From NCBI RefSeq assembly GCF_001421765.1, contig NZ_LMLA01000008.1:186906-250905 (forward strand): DNA of 64,000 nucleotides. Reading direction: 5' to 3'. Source of the stretch: Sphingomonas sp. Leaf32 (GTDB taxonomy: Bacteria; Pseudomonadota; Alphaproteobacteria; Sphingomonadales; Sphingomonadaceae). Both the position numbers and the translations under genes were made by a program. Positions within the stretch are counted from its first letter, which is position 1. Every line of letters begins with the position of its first letter. The notes under the pieces were generated by a model that was not told the origin of the DNA, ran no database searches, and saw nothing but the letters and a program-made list of their open reading frames with translations. This document shows, in pieces, positions 50,893 to 62,031 of this stretch.

Positions 50893-53849
50893 GCCTGACC
50901 CATATCTCCGTCCGCGGCGCGCGGGAACACAACCTCAAGGGTGTCGACATCGACATCCCGCGCGACACGCTGACGGTCATCACCGGCCTGTCGGGTTCGG
51001 GCAAGTCCTCCCTCGCCTTCGACACCATCTATGCCGAGGGGCAGCGCCGCTATGTCGAGTCGCTGTCGGCCTATGCGCGCCAGTTCCTCGAACTGATGCA
51101 GAAGCCGAACGTCGAGCATATCGAGGGGCTGTCGCCGGCGATCTCGATCGAACAAAAGACGACGTCGCGCAACCCGCGCTCGACCGTCGCGACGGTCACC
51201 GAGATCTACGACTATATGCGGCTGTTGTGGGCGCGGGTCGGCGTGCCGTTCTCACCTGCCACCGGCCTGCCGATCAGCGCGCAGACGGTCAGCCAGATGG
51301 TCGACCGCGTGCTGGCGCTGCGCGAGGGGACCCGGCTGCTGCTGCTGGCTCCCGTCGTGCGCGGGCGGAAGGGCGAGTATCGCAAGGAACTGGCCGAGTG
51401 GCAGAAGGCCGGATTCCAGCGCGTGCGGGTGAACGGCGAGGTGCATCTGATCGAGGATGCGCCGGCGCTTGACAAGAAGTTCAAGCACGACATCGAGGTC
51501 GTGGTCGACCGGCTGGTGGTGAACCCCGAAGCGGCGACGCGGCTGGCGGAGAGTTTCGAAACCGCGTTGAAGCTGGCCGACGGCCTCGCCTATGTCGACC
51601 TGCTGGAGACGACGGTTGCAGAGGCGCAGTCGGCCAACCCGCCGATCCCCAGCGAACAGGGCGACCGCGCAACCGAGGCCGCGCCGCAGACCGGCAAGCT
51701 GAAGGGCGCCGGCATTCCCGACAACCGTATCGTGTTTTCGGAGAAGTTCGCCTGTCCGGTCAGCGGCTTCACGATCAGTGAGATCGAGCCTCGCCTGTTC
51801 AGCTTCAACGCGCCGCAAGGGGCGTGTCCGGCGTGCGACGGCCTGGGCGAACGCCTTGAGTTCGACGAGGATTTGATCGTCCCCAATCACGAACTGTCGA
51901 TCAAGAAGGGCGCGGTGGTGCCGTGGGCGAAGTCCAACCCGCCCTCCCCTTATTATATGCAGGTGCTAGGGTCGCTTTCGAAGGCGTACGACTTCTCGCT
52001 CGACACCGCTTGGAAGGACCTGTCCGAGGAAGCGCAGCGGGTAATCCTGCACGGCACCGCCGGCAAGCCGGTGACGCTGACCTTCATCGACGGCAAGAAG
52101 GCGTATGACGTCAAGAAGCCGTTCGAAGGCGTACTGGGCAATCTCAACCGGCGGATGCTGTCGACCGAAAGCGCGTGGATGCGCGAAGAACTGGCGAAGT
52201 ACCAGGCGTCGCAGCCGTGCGAGACCTGTCACGGCGCGCGGCTGAAGCCCGAGGCGCTGGCGGTGAAGGTGGCGATGCAGGACATCGCCTATGCCACGCA
52301 TCTGTCGGTGGTCGATGCGCTGCGCTTTTTCGAATCGCTGCCCGATCATTTCAACGACCAGCAAAAGGCGATCGCCCAGTCGATCCTGAAGGAAATCGTC
52401 GAGCGGCTGGGCTTCCTCAACAATGTCGGGCTGGATTACCTGAACCTCGACCGGACCAGCGGCACGCTGTCGGGCGGGGAATCGCAGCGTATCCGCCTTG
52501 CCTCGCAGATCGGCAGCGGGTTGTCGGGCGTGCTGTACGTCCTCGACGAACCATCGATCGGGCTGCACCAGCGCGACAACGACATGCTGCTGGCGACGCT
52601 GCGCCGCCTGCGCGACCTCGGCAATACCGTGCTGGTGGTCGAACATGACGAGGATGCGATCCGCACCGCCGATTACGTCATCGACATGGGGCCGGGCGCG
52701 GGCGTCCATGGCGGCGAGGTGGTCGCGAAGGGGACGCTGAAGCAGATATTGAAGGCCAAGGGGTCGGTCACCGCCGATTACCTGAACGGCACGCGGTCGG
52801 TGCCGCTGCCCGACAAGCGCCGCAAGGGCAATGGCAAGAAGCTGACGGTGCATAACGCCACCGCCAACAACCTGACCGGCGTCACCGCGTCGCTGCCGCT
52901 CGGCACCTTCACCTGCATCACCGGCGTGTCGGGATCGGGCAAGTCGAGCTTCACCATCGACACGCTCTATGCCGCCGCCGCCCGCACGCTGAACGGCGCG
53001 CGGATCGTGCAGGGCAAGCATGACAAGATCACCGGCCTGCAACATCTCGACAAGGTCATCGACATCGACCAGTCGCCGATCGGCCGCACTCCGCGGTCGA
53101 ACCCGGCGACCTATACCGGCGCCTTCACCCAGATCCGCGACTGGTTCGCCGGCCTGCCCGAAGCGCAGGCGCGCGGCTACAAGCCCGGCCGGTTCAGCTT
53201 CAACGTCAAGGGCGGCCGGTGCGAGGCGTGCCAAGGCGACGGCGTGCTCAAGATCGAGATGCACTTCCTGCCCGACGTCTATGTCGAGTGCGACGTATGC
53301 CACGGCGCGCGCTACAATCGCGAGACGCTGGAGGTGAAGTTCAAGGGGATGAGCATCGCCGACGTGCTCGACATGACGGTCGAGGACGCGGTCGAGTTCT
53401 TCAAGGCGGTGCCGCCGATCCGCGACAAGATGGCGATGCTGGCCGAAGTGGGCCTCGGCTATGTCAAGGTCGGGCAGCAGGCGACGACGCTGTCGGGCGG
53501 CGAGGCGCAGCGGGTGAAGCTGGCCAAGGAACTGGCGCGGCGGGCGACCGGCAACACGCTCTACATCCTCGACGAACCGACCACGGGCCTGCATTTCGAG
53601 GACGTGCGCAAGCTGCTGGAGGTGCTCCACCAGCTGGTCGAACAGGGCAATACGGTGGTGGTGATCGAGCACAATCTCGACGTCATCAAGACCGCCGACT
53701 GGATTTTGGACATGGGACCGGAAGGCGGCGTGAAGGGCGGCCGCGTGGTTGCCGAGGGCACGCCGGAAAAGGTCGCGGCGGTCGAGGGCAGCTTTACCGG
53801 GCGGTATCTTAAGCCGCTGCTGACCCCGAGGGCGCAGGCGGCGGAGTGA
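50889..53849 (+). CDS. uvrA: Excinuclease ABC subunit A
   Basis: Damage-recognition ATPase of nucleotide excision repair. 986 residues: two ABC ATPase modules (Walker [13 protein letters not shown] and [12 protein letters not shown]; signatures [16 protein letters not shown] and [16 protein letters not shown]), zinc modules with paired CxxC ([26 protein letters not shown]). Complete. Its TGA overlaps the GTG start of the nucleotidyltransferase gene. Confidence 0.98.
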   Translation: MSLTHISVRGAREHNLKGVDIDIPRDTLTVITGLSGSGKSSLAFDTIYAEGQRRYVESLSAYARQFLELMQKPNVEHIEGLSPAISIEQKTTSRNPRSTVATVTEIYDYMRLLWARVGVPFSPATGLPISAQTVSQMVDRVLALREGTRLLLLAPVVRGRKGEYRKELAEWQKAGFQRVRVNGEVHLIEDAPALDKKFKHDIEVVVDRLVVNPEAATRLAESFETALKLADGLAYVDLLETTVAEAQSANPPIPSEQGDRATEAAPQTGKLKGAGIPDNRIVFSEKFACPVSGFTISEIEPRLFSFNAPQGACPACDGLGERLEFDEDLIVPNHELSIKKGAVVPWAKSNPPSPYYMQVLGSLSKAYDFSLDTAWKDLSEEAQRVILHGTAGKPVTLTFIDGKKAYDVKKPFEGVLGNLNRRMLSTESAWMREELAKYQASQPCETCHGARLKPEALAVKVAMQDIAYATHLSVVDALRFFESLPDHFNDQQKAIAQSILKEIVERLGFLNNVGLDYLNLDRTSGTLSGGESQRIRLASQIGSGLSGVLYVLDEPSIGLHQRDNDMLLATLRRLRDLGNTVLVVEHDEDAIRTADYVIDMGPGAGVHGGEVVAKGTLKQILKAKGSVTADYLNGTRSVPLPDKRRKGNGKKLTVHNATANNLTGVTASLPLGTFTCITGVSGSGKSSFTIDTLYAAAARTLNGARIVQGKHDKITGLQHLDKVIDIDQSPIGRTPRSNPATYTGAFTQIRDWFAGLPEAQARGYKPGRFSFNVKGGRCEACQGDGVLKIEMHFLPDVYVECDVCHGARYNRETLEVKFKGMSIADVLDMTVEDAVEFFKAVPPIRDKMAMLAEVGLGYVKVGQQATTLSGGEAQRVKLAKELARRATGNTLYILDEPTTGLHFEDVRKLLEVLHQLVEQGNTVVVIEHNLDVIKTADWILDMGPEGGVKGGRVVAEGTPEKVAAVEGSFTGRYLKPLLTPRAQAAE

Positions 53850-54415
53850 GCGTCTGGCGGCCCGAGTTCGTTGCCGGACTGGACCTGCTGGCAAAGGTAA
53901 GTTCCGAGATGGTGCGTCGCGGATACAGCCGGCCGGTACTTGTGGGGGGCGCCGCGGTGGAAATTTACTCCGGCGGTATCGTCGCCACCGGGGATTTTGA
54001 CATCGTCGTTGCTCGGGACGATGTACTGGAACAGGTATTCATCGAAGCGGGCTTTGAGCGTCCTCATGGTGCCGGCGTGGCGACGAGAGGCTGGGTCTAC
54101 CGCGACTTGGGCCTGGGTTTCGAAATTGTCGCCAAGGTCCTGCTCGACGGCGCTGCCGACAGAAATCGCGTGCGGATGTTTTCCGTATCGGACGATGACG
54201 CTTTTGAAATCATTTCGGTAGAAGACTTGATCGCGGACCGGATGGGCCAATATGCGTCCGGTACCGCGCAGGAAATGTTGGGACAGGCCCGAACCCTGTT
54301 CGATCTTTCCTCCGACCTGGATATGGATTATCTGGAAAGACGGATACGCGAAGAAACATCGAACGAACATGGCATCGCAACCCTCCGCTCCGGCCCCGCA
54401 GGTCATGTCGCTTGA
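53846..54415 (+). CDS. Nucleotidyltransferase-fold protein
   Basis: 189 residues. [20 protein letters not shown] followed by FDIV gives the GG...DxD pattern of the DNA polymerase beta-type nucleotidyltransferase fold; [16 protein letters not shown] is a later family segment, as in AbiEii/DUF6036-like proteins, many of which belong to toxin-antitoxin or defence modules. GTG start overlaps the uvrA stop. GC over 53881-54360 is 58% by hand count (277/480), clearly below uvrA. The next small gene overlaps its end by 47 bp. Confidence 0.75.
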   Translation: MSVWRPEFVAGLDLLAKVSSEMVRRGYSRPVLVGGAAVEIYSGGIVATGDFDIVVARDDVLEQVFIEAGFERPHGAGVATRGWVYRDLGLGFEIVAKVLLDGAADRNRVRMFSVSDDDAFEIISVEDLIADRMGQYASGTAQEMLGQARTLFDLSSDLDMDYLERRIREETSNEHGIATLRSGPAGHVA

Positions 54416-54551
54416 AGCTTTCGGGCGTGATTTGACGCGTCGCCGCGCCGCGCTCGGCAATCCCGAACTGCCGCGCAACGCCGGTGCCAACCGGACCGAG
54501 AGCAAGCGGGCCTTGCTTGCGGCGATCGAGGCAGCGGGCGGGCGCTGGTAA
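54369..54551 (+). CDS. Small basic protein paired with the nucleotidyltransferase
   Basis: 60 residues from the ATG at 54369 ([20 protein letters not shown]), with DLTRRRAALGNPELPRNAGA and SKRALLAAIEAAGGRW. Strongly basic, helical, no known domain. It overlaps the nucleotidyltransferase gene by 47 bp in another frame, a typical arrangement for two-gene modules. A second ATG (MSLEAFG) is 12 codons in. A partner role is inferred. Confidence 0.6.
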   Translation: MASQPSAPAPQVMSLEAFGRDLTRRRAALGNPELPRNAGANRTESKRALLAAIEAAGGRW

Positions 54552-54648
54552 GTCCGTCCGCGAAACCGGCGTTTCCCGTATAATCTCGGAACATCCGCAG
54601 CGTCCCGGCATTCGAGCTTGATCGAACTCAAGCGAAGGACCTGTCGAC

Positions 54649-55065
54649 ATGCGCGCGCTCACCCTCGGCCTCGTCGCCGCCGCTACCCTGGTTTCCGGAT
54701 GCACCGATTATGGCATGGGCGGTCCGCGCTATGCCGATGCCGGCTACAGCCGCTACGACTATGACCGGCCCGATCCCGCCTATAACGGCTATGACGCCGC
54801 CCGCTATTACCGCGACGACCGCCGCTATCGCGAACGTCGCCTGTCACAGAACGATCGTGTCTATGTCGGGCAGGACGGCCGTTATTATTGCCGCCGCAAC
54901 GACGGCACCACCGGCCTGATCGTCGGCGGGATCGCCGGCGGCGTGCTCGGCACGGCGCTGCGTCCGGGCGGCTCGGGGCTGCTGGGCGCGATCCTCGGCG
55001 GTGCGGCCGGTGCGGCCGGTGGCCAGGCGATCGATCGCAGCAACAACAACGTGCGCTGCCGCTGA
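54649..55065 (+). CDS. Glycine-zipper lipoprotein
   Basis: 138 residues. Lipobox LVSGC (Cys18); a Tyr/Arg/Asp-rich central part (YSRYDYDRPDPAYNGYDAAR); then a glycine-zipper 2TM segment (GLIVGGIAGGVLGTALRPGG, GLLGAILGGAAGAAGGQAID) and two cysteines (YYCRRN, VRCR). Similar proteins sit in the outer membrane. AAGGACC upstream. A GC-rich hairpin near 55097-55125 may end transcription. Confidence 0.85.
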   Translation: MRALTLGLVAAATLVSGCTDYGMGGPRYADAGYSRYDYDRPDPAYNGYDAARYYRDDRRYRERRLSQNDRVYVGQDGRYYCRRNDGTTGLIVGGIAGGVLGTALRPGGSGLLGAILGGAAGAAGGQAIDRSNNNVRCR

Positions 55066-55256
55066 GCCAGCAGCGCGACCCGATCACGGAAGCGGTCGGC
55101 CTGCCCCTTGTACGGGGGCGGGCCGATACCCATATCCGGTTAGCTACAGTCGCAAATCGATGGTGTCCTGCTTTGCGGCAAGTTCCTTCTTTCCCTGCTG
55201 CCTAAGGCACGGGTGACGGGCGTTTCCGGCGCCCGCAACATCCGGAAGGAACGATC

Positions 55257-55469
55257 ATGGCCACACTCGGCACCGTAAAATTCTTCAACATTGACAAGGG
55301 CTATGGCTTCATCGCCCCCGATAACGGCGGCACCGACGCCTTCGTCCACATCTCGGCCGTCGAACGCGCGGGCATGGTCACGCTGAACCAGAACCAGCGC
55401 GTCGGCTTCGAGCTGGAAGAAGACCGGCGCGGCCGGGTCAGCGCGGTCAACCTGACCGCCGCAGACTGA
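55257..55469 (+). CDS. cspA: Cold-shock domain protein
   Basis: 70 residues, one cold-shock domain with both RNA-binding motifs: RNP1-like KGYGFIAP and RNP2-like DAFVHIS. Acts as an RNA chaperone. The leader can pair TTCCGG (near 55224) with CCGGAA, part of the ribosome binding site GGAAGGA, a common cold-shock mRNA feature. A strong terminator follows. Confidence 0.93.
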   Translation: MATLGTVKFFNIDKGYGFIAPDNGGTDAFVHISAVERAGMVTLNQNQRVGFELEEDRRGRVSAVNLTAAD

Positions 55470-55476
55470 TTTTTCG

Positions 55477-55508
55477 GGGCGGGTGGAGCGATTTCCACCC
55501 GCCCTTTT
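55477..55508 (+). terminator. Terminator of the cold-shock gene
   Basis: A perfect 11-bp stem GGGCGGGTGGA/TCCACCCGCCC with a 6-base loop is followed by TTTT. It starts seven bases after the stop. Confidence 0.9.
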
Positions 55509-55526
55509 GCTTGCAGGAGGGTTTTC

Positions 55527-55730
55527 TTGGCCGACACCGCCGAAGCCTATCGCGCCCGCGCCGCCGTGGAGCGCGCCAATGCCGAAGCCGCGACGCTGGA
55601 CAATGTCCGCGACCGCTGCCGCCGCGCCGAACAGGCGTGGACCGAAATGGCCGACCGGGCCGAGCGCACGACCGAGCAGCGCCTGATCCGCGAAGCCGCC
55701 ACGATCCGGCGGAGCGAAGCCGTCGGTTGA
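55527..55730 (+). CDS. Small alpha-helical protein with TTG start
   Basis: 67 residues, all helical and charged (AYRARAAVERANAEAATLDN, VRDRCRRAEQAWTEMADRAE), likely a coiled coil. The TTG start is supported by a strong AGGAGG seven bases upstream. Similar short proteins are common in sphingomonads; function unknown. Confidence 0.7.
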   Translation: MADTAEAYRARAAVERANAEAATLDNVRDRCRRAEQAWTEMADRAERTTEQRLIREAATIRRSEAVG

Positions 55731-55779
55731 ACCTGTCTGCGCGCCGGTCGTTGAACCGGCGACAGCAAAAGGATCGACC

Positions 55780-56106
55780 ATGGCCAAGCATAAGAAACAC
55801 AAGCCAAAATTGCGCACCGCCGGGGTATCGACCCTGCGTACCGTCGCCCTTGCCGCCACGGGCATAGCGGTCGGACTGTTCGGCGTGCTGCTGGCGCGAC
55901 GCAAGCCCGCCGAGGGCCATGCCGCGCCTGATCTGGCGCTGGATAAGGAACGTCCGGGTCCGACCGATCGCGCGCCCGAAGCCTTTCGTCCCGATCCCAC
56001 CGCCGCGGTATCCGCCGCCGATCGCGAATCGCTTCGTCCCGCGACGGGGCCGCTGCCGTCGATTGTCGAGCCACGCGGCAGCATGGCGTCGCAGACCGGC
56101 GCCTGA
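55780..56106 (+). CDS. Hypothetical protein with one membrane segment
   Basis: 108 residues: very basic start (MAKHKKHKPKLR), a membrane segment near residues 22-40 (VALAATGIAVGLFGVLLARR), and a Pro/Ala-rich acidic periplasmic tail. AAAAGGA stands 7 bases before the ATG. No known domain. Confidence 0.65.
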   Translation: MAKHKKHKPKLRTAGVSTLRTVALAATGIAVGLFGVLLARRKPAEGHAAPDLALDKERPGPTDRAPEAFRPDPTAAVSAADRESLRPATGPLPSIVEPRGSMASQTGA

Positions 56107-56134
56107 ACGGCGGCACGGCTGACCGCCAAGTCGG

Positions 56135-58162
56135 TCAGCCGCCCAGCCGGACCCCCAGCCACAAGGTACGGGGGTTTGCGCGCTCGACCACGCCATCGCC
56201 GCCGATCGCGGTTTCGACTTGCGCGTCGGTAACATTCTCCGCACGCGCCTCGAACGAAAGCCAGCGCGTTGCCGGCACACTGCCAATCAGATCGAGCGTG
56301 GTCGCGGCGGACAACCGGCGCTGATTGGCGTCATCCTCGAACTGCCCCGCGACATGGCGCAGCGTCGCCGACGTCTGCCACCGATCGCGTCGCCAGCCGA
56401 GTGTCGCGGACGCGCCATGCGTCGGCGTCTGTGCCGGGCGCAGGCCGTCCAGCGCCCCGCCATCGCGGACCCGCGCATCGGTATAGGCGTAGGACAGCCG
56501 CCCTTCGAGCGAACCGATCCGCCCCGACGCATCCAGTTCCAATCCCCGCACCCGAACATGGTCGAGGTTAGCGCGACGGCGGAACACGCCGGCGGCCGAC
56601 ACGAAGCCGACGCCCGGATACGTACCCGGTCCGTTGGCGACGGTCACATTGGCGATGGCATCGCGCAGGTCGTTAGCAAAGGCGGTGGCGGCAAGGCGCA
56701 CCCCGGCTGCCGGCCGCAGTTCCAGCCCCGCCTCCCCGCCCCACAGGGTTTCGGGGGCAAGCGTCGCATTGGCGGCGGTGGCGTCGACACCGACCCGGAA
56801 CGGACGATAGAGTTCGTTGAGCGTCGGCAAGCGCCAGCCGCGATATCCCGCCAACCGGAGCGTCATCGCGTCGGCCGGGGTCCAGGCGACCCCGGCCCGA
56901 CCGGTCGGCTCCCATCCCTGTCGATCCACGAAGCGCTGGTCGGTAAGCGTCGCACCGGTCAGCGCGGTTTCCAGCAACCTGCCATCGGCGATGGTCCAGC
57001 GATCAATCCTGCCGCCCGCACTCCAGACGACATCGCCGGTCACGACGCTGGCATCGGCGAACAGGCCGGCGGTGCCGTTGCGCCCGCCCGCGACCCGCCG
57101 CCGCGTGGGACGGCCCGCGACATAGGTGTACAGTTCCTGCGTCTCACCGATCACGACGCGAATATCCGTGCCCAGCCGCAGCGTCAGCGCACCGATCACC
57201 GGCGCGATCTCCGCCCGGCCGCCGACGCCGGTCGCGGGGACATTATACTGGTCGAGCGTCAGCGCGGTCGACGCCCGCCCCGCCCCGACACTGGCGAAAC
57301 GGCTGGCGAAGGCGCGGGTCTGGAGATAGCCGAGCAGCGACCAGCCGAACGATCCGCGTCCGACCAGGCGGAGGCTGGCATCCGCCCCCTCGCTGCGATT
57401 GTCGGTGAAGTCGAGACCACGATCGCGCCGGTCGGTGAAGGCGGAAACATTGGCCTGCAATTCGGTGGCGGGCGCGACCTGCACGACGGCACGGGCGGCG
57501 GCGCTTGCCTGTTCGAACGGGGCGGCGCGGTCGGCCGGGCCGCGATCCTCGCGCACGATGGGCACGAAGCCGTCGCCACGGGCATAGGCGCCGGACAGGG
57601 TGGCGAACCCGCCGCTGCGCACCAAGGCGGCCGATCCTCGCGCGTCGAGCGCGGCCCGGCTGCCGCCAGCGATCGATGCCGCGAAGGGTGCGAGGTCGCC
57701 CGGCACGGCGCTGTCGAGTTCGATCGTGCCGGCCAGCGCGCCCGGCCCGCCGACCCCGCTCCCCCCGCCGCGCGTCGCCCGGATGCGGCCCAGCCGGTCG
57801 GTGGTATAGGCGGGAAAGGCGACCCAGCCGCCGAACGGATCGGCCTGCGGCACGCCATCAAGCAACAGCAACACACGGCTCGACGCGTTCCCGCCCAGTC
57901 CGCGCAGGGTGATCCCCTGCGACGTCGGATTGGCGCTGCGGGAGTCGGAGCGGCGAAACTGCTGGAGGCCAGCCACGTCGCGCAGGACATCCTCAACCCG
58001 GCCGCTGGCGGAAGCAAGGATGCGGTCGCGCTCCAGCGTGACGATGTCATAGACGCGGTCGCCCGGCGCATCGGCCAGCCCGCGTCCGGTGATGACGATC
58101 TCGGGCGCGTCCTGCGCCGCCGCCACGCCCGGCCACAGCGCCAGCCACAGGAAACGCTTCAC
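56135..58162 (-). CDS. TonB-dependent receptor
   Basis: 675 residues from a GTG start. Signal peptide (MKRFLWLALWPGVAAAQ), plug domain (EIVITGRG; SQGITLRGLGGNASSRVLLL; DGVPQADPFGGWVAF) and a 22-strand barrel ending in a typical C-terminal strand (RTLWLGVRLGG). It begins five bases after the sufA stop, so it reads as the last gene of the SUF operon. Substrate unknown; an iron or cobalamin-type ligand would suit the context but is inference. Confidence 0.88.
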   Translation of the reverse strand: MKRFLWLALWPGVAAAQDAPEIVITGRGLADAPGDRVYDIVTLERDRILASASGRVEDVLRDVAGLQQFRRSDSRSANPTSQGITLRGLGGNASSRVLLLLDGVPQADPFGGWVAFPAYTTDRLGRIRATRGGGSGVGGPGALAGTIELDSAVPGDLAPFAASIAGGSRAALDARGSAALVRSGGFATLSGAYARGDGFVPIVREDRGPADRAAPFEQASAAARAVVQVAPATELQANVSAFTDRRDRGLDFTDNRSEGADASLRLVGRGSFGWSLLGYLQTRAFASRFASVGAGRASTALTLDQYNVPATGVGGRAEIAPVIGALTLRLGTDIRVVIGETQELYTYVAGRPTRRRVAGGRNGTAGLFADASVVTGDVVWSAGGRIDRWTIADGRLLETALTGATLTDQRFVDRQGWEPTGRAGVAWTPADAMTLRLAGYRGWRLPTLNELYRPFRVGVDATAANATLAPETLWGGEAGLELRPAAGVRLAATAFANDLRDAIANVTVANGPGTYPGVGFVSAAGVFRRRANLDHVRVRGLELDASGRIGSLEGRLSYAYTDARVRDGGALDGLRPAQTPTHGASATLGWRRDRWQTSATLRHVAGQFEDDANQRRLSAATTLDLIGSVPATRWLSFEARAENVTDAQVETAIGGDGVVERANPRTLWLGVRLGG

Positions 58163-58167
58163 GCTCT

Positions 58168-58515
58168 TCAGACCGTGAAGCTCTCCCCGCACCCGCACGC
58201 GCCCTTCGCATTCGGATTGGCGAAGACGAAGCCTGCGGTGAAATCGTCCTCGACCCAGTCCATCGTCGAACCGATCAGGTAGAGTATCGATCCGCCATCG
58301 ACGAAGAAGGTGCCGCCCGGCGTCTCGATCCGTTCGTCCATCGCATTGGCGGCGGTGACGTAATCGACCGAATAGGCAAGGCCGGAACAGCCGCGACGCG
58401 GGGTCGACAGCTTCACGCCGATCGCTTGCGGAGGGGCCTTCGCCATCAGGTCGGCGACGCGACGTTCGGCGTTGGCGGTCAGGTTGATCGCGGCGGGGCG
58501 GACGCGCGTGGCCAT
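58168..58515 (-). CDS. sufA: A-type iron-sulfur carrier protein
   Basis: 115 residues of the HesB/IscA/ErpA family. The three cluster-binding cysteines are in RRGCSGLAY and GACGCGESF. It carries Fe-S clusters from the SufBCD scaffold to target enzymes. Whether it is SufA, IscA or ErpA is decided here by its place in the suf operon. Overlaps sufT by one base (TGATG). Confidence 0.92.
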   Translation of the reverse strand: MATRVRPAAINLTANAERRVADLMAKAPPQAIGVKLSTPRRGCSGLAYSVDYVTAANAMDERIETPGGTFFVDGGSILYLIGSTMDWVEDDFTAGFVFANPNAKGACGCGESFTV

Positions 58516-58973
58516 CACAGCATTCCCAGTTCGAGCTTGGCGTCGTCCGACATCTTCTGCGGGTCCCATGGCGGGTCCCAGACGAGGTTGACGTCCGCGG
58601 TCGCGACGCCGGGCACCGCCGATACGCGCAGTTCGACCTCGGCCGGCATCGATTCCGCGACCGGGCAATGCGGCGTGGTGAGCGTCATCGTCACCGCGAC
58701 ATGGCCGTTGTCCGCCACGTCGACGCCGTAGATCAGGCCCAGATCATAGATATTGACCGGGATTTCGGGATCGAAGATTTCCTTCAGCGCGACGATGACG
58801 GCCTCGTAAATGTCGCCGCCCGGTTCGCCGTCAGCGACCGGCACCGGCTTCTTCGCGAGGAAATCGCCCAGATAGTCGCGCTGGCGCGGCTCCTCTGCAT
58901 CGGTCACGCGGGCGCGCGGCGGCGACGGGACCGCCGCCACTTCCTCGACCTCGATGTGATGTTCGTCGTTCAT
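58515..58973 (-). CDS. sufT: SufT-like Fe-S maturation protein (DUF59/MIP18)
   Basis: 152 residues: a disordered acidic N-terminus of ~50 residues, then the DUF59 domain (IFDPEIPVNIYDLGLIYGVD, MTLTTPHCPVAESMPAEVEL with the conserved Cys, and VWDPPWDPQKMSDDAKLELG). SufT proteins act in Fe-S maturation next to SufBCD. Overlaps sufS by 4 bp. Confidence 0.92.
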   Translation of the reverse strand: MNDEHHIEVEEVAAVPSPPRARVTDAEEPRQRDYLGDFLAKKPVPVADGEPGGDIYEAVIVALKEIFDPEIPVNIYDLGLIYGVDVADNGHVAVTMTLTTPHCPVAESMPAEVELRVSAVPGVATADVNLVWDPPWDPQKMSDDAKLELGML

Positions 58974-60175
58974 CCGAAAATCCTGCTCACCCGTTCCAGT
59001 CCGCGCACCAGCGCATCGACATCGGCCCGTCCGTTATACACGCCGAAGCTCGCCCGCGCGGTGGCGGGGACGCCCAGCACGTCCATCAACGGCTGCGCGC
59101 AATGATGGCCGGCGCGGATGGCGACGCGTTCCTCGTCCAAGATGGTGCCGACATCGTGCGGATGCACCCCCTCCACCACGAAACTGACGATTCCGGCGGA
59201 ATCGTCCGGCCCCAGCAGGCGAACCGAGTTGATCCGGCCCAGCGCGTCGCGCGTCGCGCGCACCAACGCGGTTTCATGCGCGTGGATCGCGTCCAGCCCG
59301 ATACTATCGACGTAATCGATCGCGGCATGGAGGCCGAGCGCACCGACGATATGCGGCGTCCCCGCCTCGAACCGGGCGGGCGGCGGGGCATAGGTGGTGC
59401 GTTCGAACGTCACCCGGTCGATCATCGCCCCGCCGCCCTGTACCGGGTGCATCGCTTCCAACAGGTCGGGGCGGCCCCACAGCACGCCGATCCCGGTCGG
59501 GCCGTACAGCTTGTGCCCGGAGAACACGTAGAAATCGCAGTCGAGTGCCGCCACGTCGACGGCGATGCGCGACACCGCCTGACACCCGTCGAGCAGCAGC
59601 TTCGCGCCGACCGAATGGGCGATGTCAGCGGCGCGGCGGCCGTCGAGCACCGATCCCAGCACGTTCGACACATGGGCCAGCGCGACCAGCTTGTGCTCGG
59701 GACGGATCATCGCCGCCATCGCGTCGAGATCGATCCGGCCATCAGTGGTCAGCGGCACGACATCGATCGCCGCTCCGATCCGCTCGGCGACGAGTTGCCA
59801 CGGCACGATGTTCGAATGATGCTCCAACATCGACAGCAGGATGCGGTCGCCGGCCTTCAGGTGGCGTTCGGCCCACCCTTGCGCGACCAGATTGATCCCC
59901 TCGGTCGCGCCGCGCACGAACACGCATTCCTCCGGCGCACCGGCACCGATGAACGATGCGACCCGGCGGCGGGCTGCTTCATAGGCGAGCGTCATGTCGG
60001 CCGAGCGCTGGTACACGCCGCGATGCACCGTGGCATAGGTCGTGTCGTACGCGCGGGTGATCGCGTCGATCACCGCCTGCGGCTTCTGCGCGGTCGCGGC
60101 AGTGTCGAGATACGCCCAGCCATCGGGGATGGCGGGGAAGTCGCTCACGCGGTCGAGGGGGGTGGTGTCGGTCAA
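58970..60175 (-). CDS. sufS: Cysteine desulfurase SufS
   Basis: PLP enzyme that supplies sulfur for clusters. 401 residues. The PLP lysine is in FSGHKLYGPTGIGVLWG, and the persulfide cysteine is in RAGHHCAQPLMD. A sulfur-accepting SufE partner is not in the window. Overlaps sufD and sufT with ATGA junctions. Confidence 0.96.
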   Translation of the reverse strand: MTDTTPLDRVSDFPAIPDGWAYLDTAATAQKPQAVIDAITRAYDTTYATVHRGVYQRSADMTLAYEAARRRVASFIGAGAPEECVFVRGATEGINLVAQGWAERHLKAGDRILLSMLEHHSNIVPWQLVAERIGAAIDVVPLTTDGRIDLDAMAAMIRPEHKLVALAHVSNVLGSVLDGRRAADIAHSVGAKLLLDGCQAVSRIAVDVAALDCDFYVFSGHKLYGPTGIGVLWGRPDLLEAMHPVQGGGAMIDRVTFERTTYAPPPARFEAGTPHIVGALGLHAAIDYVDSIGLDAIHAHETALVRATRDALGRINSVRLLGPDDSAGIVSFVVEGVHPHDVGTILDEERVAIRAGHHCAQPLMDVLGVPATARASFGVYNGRADVDALVRGLERVSRIFG

Positions 60176-61247
60176 AGTGCTGCTTCCAGCCAGGCATCGG
60201 CGTCAGCCGCGAACGCCTCGCGAACCGTTTCGTCGTCGATCCGGTCGAGCGAATCCGATACGAATGCCTTGGTCAGCAGCGCCTTGGCCCGTGCTTCGTT
60301 CACCCCACGGCTGCGCAGGTAGAACAGCGCCTTGGCATCGAGTTCGCCCACCGTCGCGCCGTGCGCGCACTTCACGTCGTCAGCAAAGATTTCGAGTTCG
60401 GGCTTCAGGTTTACGGTGGCGGTGCGTTGCAGCAGCAGGCCGCGCAGCGACTGTTCGCCGTCGGTCTTCTGCGCGCCGCGTGCCACTTCGACGCGGGCAG
60501 CGAGGCTCGCCTGGCTGCGATCGGCCGCGACCGCGCGCCACGTCTGGCGGCTCGACCCGTTGAGCGCGGCATGGCGGACCGCGACGGCGCATTCCTGCCG
60601 CTGGTCCTCGCGGGTCAGCAGTGCGCCGCCATAGTCGACGAACGCGCTATCGCCATCGAGCGTCAGTTGCGCGTCGATCCGGCTGCCCATACCGCCGGCG
60701 CCGAGGAACTGCGACACGAGGCTCGCTCCCTCCCCCACCACCGCTTCGTCGCGGATCGACACGAAGCCGCCCGACTGGAGCAGGCGGACGCTGCGCATCA
60801 GCCGCGCGCCGCGTTCGAGGTCGATCTGCGTCAGGCGATTGGTCCAGCCGCTGCCGACATAGGTCTCGACCACCGACGCGACTGCATCCTCGTCCATTGT
60901 CAGGCGGGCGGGAACATGGTTCTCGCTACCGGTCGCGATGTGGACGATCTGCACCGGCTCCGCGACCTCGGCAGCCGACAGGTCGATCGACCAGCCGTCC
61001 GCGCCCGACGCCTGCACGCCCAGCGGATGCGCGGTGTCGAGCGTCAGCGACGACAGCGCGACGTGACCGGGCGTGCTGAGGTGGTCGACATAGGCGCCAT
61101 CGACGAACACGATCCGCGCGCCGGGCAGGTCGAGCCAATAGCCGTCGGCACCCGGCGCTTCCGCCGATTCACTGGCCGCAGCAGCGCTCAGCGCGGCAAG
61201 ATCGGTCCAGCGCCATGCTTCGTCGCGGTTGGTGGGCAGGGTCGCCA

Positions 61248-61248
<1 letters not shown>
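60172..61248 (-). CDS. sufD: Fe-S assembly protein SufD
   Basis: 358 residues. C-terminal beta-helix core with LKPELEIFADDVKCAHGATV and LFYLRSRGVNEARAKALLTK, the SufB/SufD signature. Forms the SufBC2D scaffold with SufB and SufC. Start overlaps the sufC stop by one base (TAATG). Confidence 0.94.
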
Positions 61249-61991
<743 letters not shown>

Positions 61992-62031
61992 GTTCCGTCC
62001 TGTTCGTGCGACCTCGGCCGCAAATCTCTTG

